A stretch of DNA of 30,281 bases, from assembly GCA_900765115.1 (NCBI GenBank), contig CAAFQK010000073.1, positions 1 through 30,281 of the forward strand. The letters run 5' to 3'. Position numbers and translations under genes: made by a program. The stretch comes from an uncultured Collinsella sp. Lineage in GTDB: Bacteria > Actinomycetota > Coriobacteriia > Coriobacteriales > Coriobacteriaceae. Shown here piece after piece: positions 9,158-17,414 of this stretch; position 1 is the stretch's first letter, and every line of letters starts with the position of its first letter. The notes below the pieces were generated by a model, which made no database searches, was not told the DNA's origin, and worked only from the letters and a program-made list of their open reading frames with translations.

Positions 9158-12100
9158 ATGCTCATTCACCGTATAGCCGCGCAGCTCTACACTGCCGAGG
9201 CACTGCAGACCGTCAAGGCCGGGCTCGATTCTGGCGAGGACGTGACGCTGGCCGTGTCTCAGTCGGGCCGAACGCTTATGGCGGCCGCCCAGTTTGCGCG
9301 CCGCCCGCGCCCGACGGTCTACATTGTGAGCGGCGAGGATGCGGCCGATCGCGCCGCTCGTAGCCTTGCCGCCTATGTGGGCCTGGCGCATGTGTGCCGT
9401 TTCCCCGAGCGCAAGGATTATCCGTGGCGCGAGCAGGCGCCCGACGACGCCGTGGTGGCGCAGCGCTGCGAGGCATTGGGGCGCATCGTGCGTGGGGACA
9501 ACTGCATCATGGTCGCCTCGGCTCGCGCGCTGCTGCGCTGCGTGCCGTCGGTCGAGAGCCGCTATTGGGAGTCCACGACCTTTGCGGTGGGCGAGGAGAT
9601 TCCTTTTGATGAGGTGCCGCAGCGCCTGGTGGGCATGGGCTACACCAATGCCGGTGCCGCTGATGCGCCCGGTCTGTTCCGCGTTCACGGCGACACCGTC
9701 GAGGTGTTCCCCGCACAAGAGAAAGCGCCCGTGCGCATTGAGTTCTTTGGCGACGAGATTGACCGCATCCGCCGCATGGTGAGCTCAACGGGGCAGACCA
9801 TCGGTAACGAGGACAGTATCGAGATCTTCCCCTGCCGTGAGCTGGCGCTTACCGACGAGGCCGTCCACAACATGCATGTGGCGCTCTATCGCGCCAGCCA
9901 GGACGACAGCAAACTGGCGGCGCTGCTCGAGATGGTGGATGCGCGTATCGTCACGCCCGAGCTCGACCGCTTTTTGCCGGTGATGTACGGCCAGACCGTA
10001 AGCCCGTTGGCGCACGTGAGCGGCAAGGCACTCGTGGTTCTGTCCGAGCCGCGCTCGCTGTTCGACGATTGCCTGCGTGCCTACGAGGATATCGAGGCGC
10101 GTGCTGGCGAGGCAGGGATTGACCGGCTGGATGGCCTGTATGTACGTGCCCAGCAGCTCGATTTTGGTGCCCAGCAGCGCCTGAACTACGTGAGCCTGAT
10201 CCGTGCCGGCGGCGCGGTGACGGCGGAGCTCAAGATTGAGCAGCCGGCCATTGCGGGCTCGGACAATCGCTTTATGACGCGCATTCAGGAAGTCGTGGGC
10301 AAGCGCTACGCCTGCGTGTTTGCCATCCCCGACCGCGGTGCGCGCGAGTCGATGGAGCTCACCTTTGGCGACGAGGGCATTACCTTTGAGGAATCGCTGA
10401 CCGCGGCGCCCGAAAATGTCGGCGCTATCGGCGACCGCGTGCGCGTGGCAGCGGCGGATTCCGCCGACCGTGCCGCACGCCAGGAGGCCCATGCTTCCAT
10501 TCGCGAGCGTAAGGCCGACGCGCTCAACGCCCGCTCGCTCGAGGCGGGCGCCGCGCAGGCTGCCGCCGGCGCTGCCGTGCCCACCATCTCGCGCGGGCGC
10601 GTGACCTTTGTTGACGCTGCCCTGCCGCAGGGCGTGGTGGTGCCCGACGCCAATTTGGCCGTGTTCTCGATCGCCGACCTCAATGCCCGCATGGATGCCA
10701 ACCGCGCGCGCAGCCGCCGCAAGGTTGACATTACGCAGATCACCTTCCCGTTTAAGCCGGGCGACTACGTGGTGCACGCTACCCACGGCATCGCGCTCTT
10801 TAGCGAGATCGCGCGCCAGGAAGTGGGCGGCAAGGAACGCGACTACTTTTTGCTGGAATATGCCGATGGCGACAAGCTCTACGTGCCGCTCGAACAGGTC
10901 GACCGCATCACGCGCTACGTTGGCCCCGACGGCGACAAGCCGCGCCTGACCAGGCTCAACACCGCCGACTGGACGCGTGCCACCAACAAGGCGCGCAAGA
11001 ACGCCAAAAAGCTGGCGTTTGACCTGGTCGACCTGTATACGCGCCGCTCGTCGATTACCGGTATCGCCTGTCCGCCCGATACGCCCGAGCAGATCGAGAT
11101 GGAGGAGAGCTTCCCTTACGACGAGACGCGCGACCAGCTGGAGGCTATCGCCGACATCAAGGCCGACATGGAGGCGCCCAAGCCCATGGATCGCCTGCTC
11201 TGCGGCGACGTGGGTTTCGGCAAGACCGAGGTTGCCCTGCGCGCGGCGTTTAAGTGCGTGGACTCCGGCCGCCAAGTCATGGTGCTCTGCCCCACGACCA
11301 TTCTGGCCCAGCAGCACTACGAGACGTTCTTTGAGCGCTTTGCCCCGTTTGGCCTCGAGGTCGAAGTGCTCAGCCGCTTCCGCACCCCGGCGCAGCAGAA
11401 GCGCGCGCTCAAGGCGTTTGCCGAGGGCACGATTGATGTGCTCATCGGCACGCATCGTCTGCTTTCGGCCGATGTGAACCCCAAGAACCTGGGCATGGTG
11501 ATCATTGACGAGGAGCAGCGCTTTGGCGTGCAGCACAAGGAGCAGCTCAAGAACCTGCGCGAGCAGATTGACGTGCTCACGCTTTCGGCAACACCGATTC
11601 CGCGAACCATGCAGATGGCCACGAGCGGCGTGCGCGACATGAGCCTGATCACGACGCCGCCGACCGGGCGCCGCCCCGTAATCGTGCACGTGGGAGAGTA
11701 CGACCCCGACGTGGTGAGCGTGGCGATTCGCCTGGAGGTGGGCCGCGGCGGTCAGGTGTACTACGTGTCCAACCGCGTCAAGACCATCGACGACGCCGTG
11801 GCGCGCGTGCACGAGGCCGCGCCCGAGGCGCGCGTGGGCGTGGCGCACGGCAAGATGAGCCCGCGCGAGGTCGAGGATGTGATGATCGAGTTCGCGACCA
11901 AAAAGATCGACGTGCTCATCGCCACGACCATCGTGGAGAGCGGCATCGACAACGCGACCGCCAACACGCTCATCATCGAGGACTCGCAGCGCCTGGGTCT
12001 GGCACAGCTCTACCAGCTCAAGGGCCGTGTGGGCCGCTCTGCCACGCAGGCCTACGCGTACTTTATGTTCCCGGGCGAGCTGCCGCTCACCGAGGAGGCG

Positions 12101-12790
12101 ACGGCGCGCCTGACCGCACTTTCCGAGTTCCAGGACCTGGGCAGCGGCATGCGCATCGCCATGCGCGACCTGGAGATTCGCGGTGCCGGCTCGCTTATGG
12201 GAGCCGAGCAGCACGGCAACCTGTCGAGCGTGGGCTTTGACCTGTTTACGCAGATGCTGGGCCAGGCCGTGGCTGAGGCGCGCGGCGATGACGACGCCGG
12301 CGTGGAGGCGGCGAGCGTGGGTATTAACCTGCCGGCCGACTACTTCTTGTCCGAGGAGTACCTGCCGGCGGTGGATCAGCGCGTGCTCGTGTACCGTAAG
12401 CTCGCAGCGGCCGAGGACCTAGAGAGCATCGATGAGGTGCAGGAGGAGACCGAGGCTGCGCATGGCGAGCTGCCGCTGGCGGGACTCAACCTGTTCAATC
12501 GCGCACGAATCCGCATTCGCGGCGAGCGCCTGGGGCTCGAGAGCGTCACGCTCAGCGGCGGCCGCATCACGTTTTTGGGCGTCGACGTGCCCAAGAAGGT
12601 GGCCTTTGAACTTAAGACCCGCTATGGCGCGGTGAACTTCCCCAAGAGCCGCAAGCTGTCGGTGCCCTACAAGGCGGGCGCCGGTGCGGGCAGCGGCCTG
12701 GGTCGCGGCCTCGACGCCAACGACGGCACCGGCCCGGTGACGGCGGCGCTCATGCTGCTGCAACAGCTGGGTGCTAGTGATGATGACTAA
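9158..12790 (+). CDS. mfd: Transcription-repair coupling factor Mfd
   Basis: This 1210-residue protein is a full-length Mfd, the translocase that removes RNA polymerase stalled at DNA damage and recruits UvrA. The N-terminal UvrB-like region occupies about the first 400 residues. The RNA-polymerase-interacting (CarD-like) domain starts near KPGDYVVHATHGIALF (about residue 530). The helicase domain has Walker A GDVGFGKTEVA (about 682-692), DEEQ (about 784-787), the TLSATPIPRTMQ motif and VESGIDN. The C-terminal TRCF domain is present. ATG 9158 is set by GGAGGA at 9147-9152. A 13-bp hairpin lies just after the gene. Confidence 0.97.
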   Translation: MLIHRIAAQLYTAEALQTVKAGLDSGEDVTLAVSQSGRTLMAAAQFARRPRPTVYIVSGEDAADRAARSLAAYVGLAHVCRFPERKDYPWREQAPDDAVVAQRCEALGRIVRGDNCIMVASARALLRCVPSVESRYWESTTFAVGEEIPFDEVPQRLVGMGYTNAGAADAPGLFRVHGDTVEVFPAQEKAPVRIEFFGDEIDRIRRMVSSTGQTIGNEDSIEIFPCRELALTDEAVHNMHVALYRASQDDSKLAALLEMVDARIVTPELDRFLPVMYGQTVSPLAHVSGKALVVLSEPRSLFDDCLRAYEDIEARAGEAGIDRLDGLYVRAQQLDFGAQQRLNYVSLIRAGGAVTAELKIEQPAIAGSDNRFMTRIQEVVGKRYACVFAIPDRGARESMELTFGDEGITFEESLTAAPENVGAIGDRVRVAAADSADRAARQEAHASIRERKADALNARSLEAGAAQAAAGAAVPTISRGRVTFVDAALPQGVVVPDANLAVFSIADLNARMDANRARSRRKVDITQITFPFKPGDYVVHATHGIALFSEIARQEVGGKERDYFLLEYADGDKLYVPLEQVDRITRYVGPDGDKPRLTRLNTADWTRATNKARKNAKKLAFDLVDLYTRRSSITGIACPPDTPEQIEMEESFPYDETRDQLEAIADIKADMEAPKPMDRLLCGDVGFGKTEVALRAAFKCVDSGRQVMVLCPTTILAQQHYETFFERFAPFGLEVEVLSRFRTPAQQKRALKAFAEGTIDVLIGTHRLLSADVNPKNLGMVIIDEEQRFGVQHKEQLKNLREQIDVLTLSATPIPRTMQMATSGVRDMSLITTPPTGRRPVIVHVGEYDPDVVSVAIRLEVGRGGQVYYVSNRVKTIDDAVARVHEAAPEARVGVAHGKMSPREVEDVMIEFATKKIDVLIATTIVESGIDNATANTLIIEDSQRLGLAQLYQLKGRVGRSATQAYAYFMFPGELPLTEEATARLTALSEFQDLGSGMRIAMRDLEIRGAGSLMGAEQHGNLSSVGFDLFTQMLGQAVAEARGDDDAGVEAASVGINLPADYFLSEEYLPAVDQRVLVYRKLAAAEDLESIDEVQEETEAAHGELPLAGLNLFNRARIRIRGERLGLESVTLSGGRITFLGVDVPKKVAFELKTRYGAVNFPKSRKLSVPYKAGAGAGSGLGRGLDANDGTGPVTAALMLLQQLGASDDD

Positions 12791-12803
12791 CGAGTAAGGG
12801 ACG

Positions 12804-12833
12804 TGGCGGGACGAAGTCATCTTTGTCCCGCCA
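12804..12833 (+). terminator. Long hairpin after mfd without a T-tract
   Basis: A 13-bp stem (12804-12816 with 12821-12833, one G-T pair) has a TCAT loop. It is very stable but followed by ATGTTGC rather than T's. It may protect or help end the mfd transcript, or be a processing site before the gene at 12871. Confidence 0.5.
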
Positions 12834-12870
12834 TGTTGCAGGTTGATTCCAGGCCCATCGAAAGGAAAGC

Positions 12871-13734
12871 ATGTTCGGATACATCTATAAGAAAGATGTC
12901 GCCATTATCGCGGTTGTCCTGTGTCTTTGTCTGGGCGCGGGCAGTTTCTTCGATTATCAGATCTCGAGCGCGCTGTTCAATATCGGCAGCATGTACGGTC
13001 GCTTTATCGAGGCCGCCGGCGAGCTGCCGTTCGAGCTGACGGCGAGCATCGCGGGCGTTATGCTCGTGCGCGCGGTGCGTCCCGACTCCAGGGGGAGCAA
13101 ATGGCTCGCCGTGCTCGGCATCCTCGTCAACATTGGCCTGGCCGGCTACGAGATCGTTTCGTCCCTGCGGGTTGGCGGCAAACTCATCGCGGTTCAGTTG
13201 GTGCTGACGTTTGTGCTGGTCATCGCCGCTAACCTTGTCGTCTATCGCCTCACGCGCACGACCGAGCCCGACGAGCTCACGCGCTGGGCATTGATGGTGC
13301 TTGTCGTGTGGGTCGCTCAGGCCATCATCCTCAACGTGATTGTCAAGCCGCTGTGGTCGCGCCCACGCATGCGCGTGATCGAGGTGACGCAGGGACTCGA
13401 GTTTCAGCCGTGGTGGGTGATCGGCAACCCCGACAAGTGGGCCTATATTGCCGCCGGTGTAGTCAAGGACGGCTTTAAGTCGTTTGCGAGCGGACACACG
13501 GCGCACGCGGCAATCGGCCTCATGCTCGCGGGGCTTCCCGCGACGGCCTTTAAGGAAAAGCCGTCGCGCCGTCGTGTGGTCTTTTGGACGGCGGCTGTGG
13601 TCGCGGCGCTCGTCGCGTTTGGCCGCATCGTGATCGGAGCGCACTTTTTGAGTGACGTGAGCTGCGGTTTTGCTCTGGTATTGGCACTTGAGTGCCTTGC
13701 CGCGCGCATTGCCTATCCCAGCGGCGTACAATAG
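12871..13734 (+). CDS. PAP2-superfamily membrane phosphatase
   Basis: This 287-residue integral membrane protein has the three phosphatidic acid phosphatase type 2 motifs: KPLWSRPR (starting at Lys159), FASGH (Ser207-His209, with the acid/base His) and GRIVIGAHFLSD (His258 nucleophile, Asp262). About six hydrophobic helices are visible, with the motifs on one face as in lipid phosphatases. Likely substrates are isoprenoid diphosphates such as undecaprenyl pyrophosphate, or phospholipid phosphates. The sequence cannot decide between them. The ribosome site AAAGGAAA lies directly upstream. The next gene starts 45 bases later. Confidence 0.9.
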   Translation: MFGYIYKKDVAIIAVVLCLCLGAGSFFDYQISSALFNIGSMYGRFIEAAGELPFELTASIAGVMLVRAVRPDSRGSKWLAVLGILVNIGLAGYEIVSSLRVGGKLIAVQLVLTFVLVIAANLVVYRLTRTTEPDELTRWALMVLVVWVAQAIILNVIVKPLWSRPRMRVIEVTQGLEFQPWWVIGNPDKWAYIAAGVVKDGFKSFASGHTAHAAIGLMLAGLPATAFKEKPSRRRVVFWTAAVVAALVAFGRIVIGAHFLSDVSCGFALVLALECLAARIAYPSGVQ

Positions 13735-13779
13735 CTCCGTTTGAATCATCTGGCCGATACCCGGTAAGAGAGGATTGCC

Positions 13780-14805
13780 ATGCTCGCGTTCAACAACGAC
13801 TATTCCCACGGCGCACACCCAGCGGTGCTGCAGGCGCTCGTCGACACCAATATGGAGCCGCAGCCCGGCTACGGTACCGATGCACATACCGAGCGTGCCA
13901 AGCAACTTATTCGCGAGGCCTGCCAGGCGCCTGACGCCGACGTGTTTTTCCTGGTGGGCGGCACGCAGGCTAACGCGACGGTGATCGACATGCTGCTTGC
14001 GCCGTACGAGGGCGTCGTTGCTGCCGAGACTGGCCACGTTGCCTGCCACGAGGCGGGCGCCATCGAGTTTGGCGGCCACAAGGTGCTCACCATCCCCGGC
14101 TACGAGGGCAAGATGCACGCCGAGGACCTCGAGAACTATATCCAGGTGTTCTACGAAAACGAGAGCTACGAGCACACGGTGTTCCCGGGTGCCGTGTACG
14201 TGAGCCTATCGACCGAGTACGGCACGCTGTACTCCAAGGCCGAGCTCGCGGCGATTCACGCAGTGTGCCAGAAGCGCGAGATTCCGCTGTTTGTGGATGG
14301 CGCCCGCCTGGCCTATGCGCTGGCGGCCGATGAGTGCGACATTACCCTGCCCGAGCTGGCGCAGCTGTGCGACGTGTTCTACATCGGCGGCACCAAGTGC
14401 GGCGCGCTCTGCGGCGAGGCTGTGGTGTTCTGCGGTATGCGCGCCCCGGCGCATCCCATTCCGCGTATTAAGCAGCACGGCGCGTTGTTGGCCAAGGGCC
14501 GCCTGACGGGCGTGCAGTTTGAGGCGCTCTTTACCGGCGGCCTGTATTTTGAGATTGGCCGTCAGGCGATCGAAACCGCGCAGGCGCTTCGTCGCGTGCT
14601 GCACGAGCACGGCTACCGGTTCTTCTTGGAGACGCCGACTAACCAGCAGTTCGTGATCCTGCCCAACGAGGACATGGCGCGCATTCGCGAGCATGCGGCG
14701 ATCGAGTACTGGGAAAAGTACGACGAGACCCACACGGTGGTGCGCTTTTGCACCAGCTGGGCCACGACGCAGGAGGATATCGACGCGTTGGCGGCTGTCC
14801 TGTAG
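13780..14805 (+). CDS. Low-specificity L-threonine aldolase-like PLP enzyme
   Basis: This 341-residue protein belongs to the beta-eliminating lyase/threonine aldolase family of PLP enzymes. The start FNNDYSHGAHP matches the usual opening, and VGGTQANATV (about 60-69) binds cofactor phosphate. Asp173 in FVDGARLAYAL faces the pyridine nitrogen, and Lys206 in GGTKCGAL is the likely Schiff-base lysine. Expected chemistry is retro-aldol cleavage of threonine or related beta-hydroxy amino acids to glycine plus an aldehyde. An aromatic amino acid lyase-like role is less likely. The start at ATG 13780 has GAGAGGA upstream. A strong terminator follows at 14823-14865. Confidence 0.88.
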   Translation: MLAFNNDYSHGAHPAVLQALVDTNMEPQPGYGTDAHTERAKQLIREACQAPDADVFFLVGGTQANATVIDMLLAPYEGVVAAETGHVACHEAGAIEFGGHKVLTIPGYEGKMHAEDLENYIQVFYENESYEHTVFPGAVYVSLSTEYGTLYSKAELAAIHAVCQKREIPLFVDGARLAYALAADECDITLPELAQLCDVFYIGGTKCGALCGEAVVFCGMRAPAHPIPRIKQHGALLAKGRLTGVQFEALFTGGLYFEIGRQAIETAQALRRVLHEHGYRFFLETPTNQQFVILPNEDMARIREHAAIEYWEKYDETHTVVRFCTSWATTQEDIDALAAVL

Positions 14806-14822
14806 CCTGATGTAATGACGGG

Positions 14823-14865
14823 GGCCGCCTTGCGCTGGGTTTGGCGCAAGGCGGCCTCTGTTTTT
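14823..14865 (+). terminator. Strong Rho-independent terminator after the PLP enzyme gene
   Basis: A perfect 13-bp stem (14823-14835 with 14844-14856) with an 8-base loop is followed by TCTGTTTTT. Confidence 0.92.
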
Positions 14866-14881
14866 GAGGGGGAAGGGTTGT

Positions 14882-15472
14882 ATGACCGAGATGTCCGAGC
14901 CGACGATTCGCCTGGCGACGCCCGATGATGCGCCGGCGTTGCTTGCCATCTATGAGCCGTATGTGCGCCAGACGGCGATTACCTGCGAATATGAGGTGCC
15001 GAGCGTTGAGGAGTTCGCCGGGCGTATTGAGCGTACGCTCAAGCGCTATCCGTATTTGGTGATGGAGTTGGACGGGCGTCCGGTAGGCTATGCCTACGTG
15101 AGTCCGCTTAACAGCCGCGAGGCATACGACTGGTCGGTCGAGACGTCGATCTACCTGGCACGCGATGTGCGCCATGGCGGGCTGGGTCGCAAGCTGCACG
15201 ATGCGCTCAAGCAGTGCCTGATCGCGATGGGCATCACCAATATGTGCGCCCTCATCGCCGTGCCGCACGACAAGGACGACGAGTATCTGACGCACAACAG
15301 TCAGGACTTCCATGCCCATATGGGCTACCGCCTGGTGGGTACGTTTGACCGCTGTGCCCAAAAGTTCGGTCGCTGGTACGACATGTGCTGGATGGAGCTG
15401 GTCCTAGCCGAGCGCGTCCCTAACCAACCCAAACCAACCTGGTTCCCCAACCTTCCCAAACCTACCATTTAG
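14882..15472 (+). CDS. GNAT acetyltransferase, phosphinothricin-acetyltransferase-like
   Basis: This 196-residue protein has a GNAT fold close to the Pat/YncA group, which N-acetylates small amines or amino acid analogues. The opening IRLATPDDAPALLAIYEPYV and the acetyl-CoA loop VRHGGLGRKLHDAL (about residues 99-112) are typical. FHAHMGYRLVGTF followed by a W-x-D-x-x-W-M-E end (about 142-178) completes the fold. The last 17 residues are unusual: a Pro/Asn-rich tail in which PNQPKPT and PNLPKPT repeat. It is encoded by CCAACC-rich DNA that runs into a dispersed hairpin repeat, so the natural C-terminus has probably been extended. ATG 14882 follows GGGGGAAGGG. The gene converges on the regulator at 15494-16216, with 21 bases between stops. 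Confidence 0.88.
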   Translation: MTEMSEPTIRLATPDDAPALLAIYEPYVRQTAITCEYEVPSVEEFAGRIERTLKRYPYLVMELDGRPVGYAYVSPLNSREAYDWSVETSIYLARDVRHGGLGRKLHDALKQCLIAMGITNMCALIAVPHDKDDEYLTHNSQDFHAHMGYRLVGTFDRCAQKFGRWYDMCWMELVLAERVPNQPKPTWFPNLPKPTI

Positions 15473-15494
15473 GGACAGGTTTATTTTGGCAGGT
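15461..15494 (-). repeat. Hairpin repeat family, copy A
   Basis: Read on the minus strand this segment aligns with copies at 23022-23069 and 25155-25198 (shared core CCAAAATAAACCTG). The arms are CCTACCATTT (15461-15470) and TTTTGGCAGG (15484-15493). It covers the stop codon of the acetyltransferase gene and touches the stop of the convergent GntR gene, so it could serve both transcript ends. Confidence 0.7.
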
Positions 15495-16216
15495 TAGCCG
15501 ATGGGCTCGGTGTATTTGGCGCGGTCGGTGCGTTGGATGCGCTTGGAGACATGGAGCGGTCGGCCGTCGGTGTCGTAGACGTAGTCGGTGATCAGGATCA
15601 GCGCCTGCCCGCGCTCGACGTTGAGCAAAAACGCCTCGTTTTGCGAGGCATAGCACACCTCAAAGGTCTTATGTCCCTGTGCTGGCGCGCGATGGAATTC
15701 TTGGCGCAGCGTCGCGTAGAGCGAACCGTTGATATCGCGATCGATGAGCGTCTCGAAGCTTGGCGGCAGGTAGGTGGTCTCCAGGCACAGCGGCGCATCG
15801 TCCAGATAACGCAGGCGGACAAGTTTGACGAGCTTGCTGCCCACGGCGGCGTCAAAGAACTTAGCTATGCTGCCGGCCGCCTTGGCAAAGCCCGAATCCA
15901 CGGTGCGCGTGGTGGGCTTCATGCCCTGGCCTTCGACCTGCTTGGTATAGCTCGAAAACACCAGGTTGTTCTCGTGGAGCGCGGGCGTGTCGGCCACAAA
16001 GGCGCCACGCCCGCGCTCGGTGCGCACCAGGCCCTCATCAACGAGCACCTTAAGGGCGTGGCGCACGGTGCTGCGCGACAGCCCCGATTCGTCCATAAGC
16101 TCCATCTCGGACGGCAGCTTGTCTCCGCGTGCGTAGATGCCGGCGGCGATGCGGTCGCGAAGCGTACCCGCCAAGCGCTCGTATTGGGCCAGTTTCTTTT
16201 TAGACGAAGCGTTCAT
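15494..16216 (-). CDS. GntR/HutC-family transcriptional regulator 1
   Basis: This 240-residue regulator has an N-terminal GntR winged helix (about residues 10-76, with LPSEMELMDESGLSRSTVRHAL as the helix-turn-helix). A C-terminal UTRA ligand domain (about 95-238) ends in DTDGRPLHVSKRI. HutC-type regulators usually bind sugar phosphates or amino acid derivatives and repress the neighbouring catabolic genes. It is divergent from the SIS gene at 16422, with 205 bases between them carrying repeated candidate operators (16227-16244, 16366-16383). It is clearly more distant from regulators 2 and 3 in this window than those are from each other. The start ATG is the complement of 16214-16216. The ribosome site is weak (AGGT). 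Confidence 0.92.
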   Translation of the reverse strand: MNASSKKKLAQYERLAGTLRDRIAAGIYARGDKLPSEMELMDESGLSRSTVRHALKVLVDEGLVRTERGRGAFVADTPALHENNLVFSSYTKQVEGQGMKPTTRTVDSGFAKAAGSIAKFFDAAVGSKLVKLVRLRYLDDAPLCLETTYLPPSFETLIDRDINGSLYATLRQEFHRAPAQGHKTFEVCYASQNEAFLLNVERGQALILITDYVYDTDGRPLHVSKRIQRTDRAKYTEPIG

Positions 16217-16226
16217 GCGATCAACC

Positions 16227-16244
16227 TGTATCTAACTTGTATGC
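16227..16244. promoter_or_regulatory. Candidate operator O1 of GntR regulator 1
   Basis: TGTATCTAACTTGTATGC matches the site at 16366-16383 in 17 of 18 bases. The core is TGTAT repeated directly at 11-bp spacing. It lies immediately upstream of the regulator start codon, suited to autorepression. Confidence 0.6.
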
Positions 16245-16365
16245 GTATCTAATCAAGCATGTATTCAATACAACAAAAAAACCGCTGGTAGCTAGCTATC
16301 GAAAACCGCATCAGCAAAATTTCTAGGACAAATATAGCATACAACTAGTCGACATAACCAAAACA

Positions 16366-16383
16366 TGTATGTAACTTGTATGC
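16366..16383. promoter_or_regulatory. Candidate operator O2 of GntR regulator 1
   Basis: TGTATGTAACTTGTATGC repeats O1 almost exactly and lies about 40 bases before the SIS gene at 16422. Related half-sites occur between the two, such as GCATACAA (16337-16344) and the near-palindrome ATGTATTCAATACA near 16260. The region is markedly AT-rich. Confidence 0.6.
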
Positions 16384-16421
16384 CATCGAGAGCATCAAAC
16401 GAGAAGAAAGGCTGATGCACG

Positions 16422-17414
16422 ATGACTACTCAGGAACAGGTTAAGGATGTCGTCTCCCAGGTTTTGGCTGACAAGGCTGACAAGGGCGGCATCAAGCGCG
16501 TCGTGTGGATTGGCGCTGGCGGATCCAACGGCGGCAACTATCCTGCCCAGTACTTTATGGAGCACGAGGCCACGCAGGTCGTGAGCTCCAGCTACACCAG
16601 CAACGAGTTCGTGCACGCAACCCCTGCCTACGTCAACGAGAACACCTTGGCAGTCGTCGTGTCCATGCGCGGCACCAAGGAGACCATCGTCGCCGCCCAG
16701 GTCGCCAAGGACCACGGCGCCAGCACCATCGCGATCTATGTCGACGAGTCCGGCCTCACCGAGGTCTGCGACCACAAGATTCAGTATGACAGCCTGGCCG
16801 TCGATGAGTCCTGCATGGGCCGTACCAACTCCGCCGTCGTGACCATGATCGCCATGGAGCTTACGCAGCAGACCGAGGGCTATGCCGAGTACGAGACCGC
16901 TATGGCCGCGTTCGACTTGGTCGACCCCATCTATCGCAAGGCCGTCGAGTACACCCGTCCGCTCGCTGCCAAGTGGGCCGAGCAGAACGTCGACAAGCCC
17001 TGCATTAATGTCATGGCTCAGGGTCCGCTTTTTGGTGCCGCTTACGTCTTTAGCATCTGCAACGTGCAGGAGATGCTGCAGATCGACTCCTGCACCATCA
17101 ACACCTGCGACTTCTTCCACGGTCCTTTCGAGATTCTGGACAAGCGCACCTCGCTGTTCCAGCTCATCAGCGTCGGCCGCAGCCGCTGCAACGACGAGCG
17201 CGGCATCCGCTTCGTCAACCAGTACGGTGGCGAGCGCGTCTATCAACTCGACGCCAAGGAGCTCGGCCTCAACGACATCAAGGACAGCGTGAGCGAGTAC
17301 TTCAACCACCTGATCTTTGCCCCGATCCTCAACAACGTGTACATGCGCGCGCTCTCCGCCGTCACCCACAAGGACTACATGACGCGCCGCTACATGTGGA
17401 AGCTTGAGTATTAG
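16422..17414 (+). CDS. SIS-domain sugar isomerase/deglycase-like protein 1 (FrlB/GfrF group)
   Basis: This 330-residue protein has two SIS domains. GAGGSNGGNYPAQYF (about 31-45) and VVSMRGTKETIVAAQ (about 84-98) are the sugar-phosphate loops of the first. Glu217 (QEM) and His233 (FHGPFE) are 16 residues apart, as in the catalytic Glu/His pair reported for FrlB and GfrF deglycases. The residue just before FFHGPFE is Asp, where the two paralogues in this window have Glu. The predicted reaction is cleavage of a 6-phosphorylated sugar-amine conjugate to hexose 6-phosphate and an amine. An aminosugar isomerase role is possible. It is the sole gene read away from regulator 1. A structured repeat starts at the last base of its stop codon. 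Confidence 0.85.
   Translation: MTTQEQVKDVVSQVLADKADKGGIKRVVWIGAGGSNGGNYPAQYFMEHEATQVVSSSYTSNEFVHATPAYVNENTLAVVVSMRGTKETIVAAQVAKDHGASTIAIYVDESGLTEVCDHKIQYDSLAVDESCMGRTNSAVVTMIAMELTQQTEGYAEYETAMAAFDLVDPIYRKAVEYTRPLAAKWAEQNVDKPCINVMAQGPLFGAAYVFSICNVQEMLQIDSCTINTCDFFHGPFEILDKRTSLFQLISVGRSRCNDERGIRFVNQYGGERVYQLDAKELGLNDIKDSVSEYFNHLIFAPILNNVYMRALSAVTHKDYMTRRYMWKLEY

Noticed and set aside
9785..12214. 809-codon minus-strand open frame inside mfd
   Set aside because: It is a shadow of the mfd codons with no recognisable domain.
17109..17120. Loss of the catalytic residue in SIS 1
   Set aside because: The Glu of GEYFHGPFE is Asp in SIS 1, but the Glu/His pair 16 residues apart (Glu217, His233) is intact, so inactivation is not supported.
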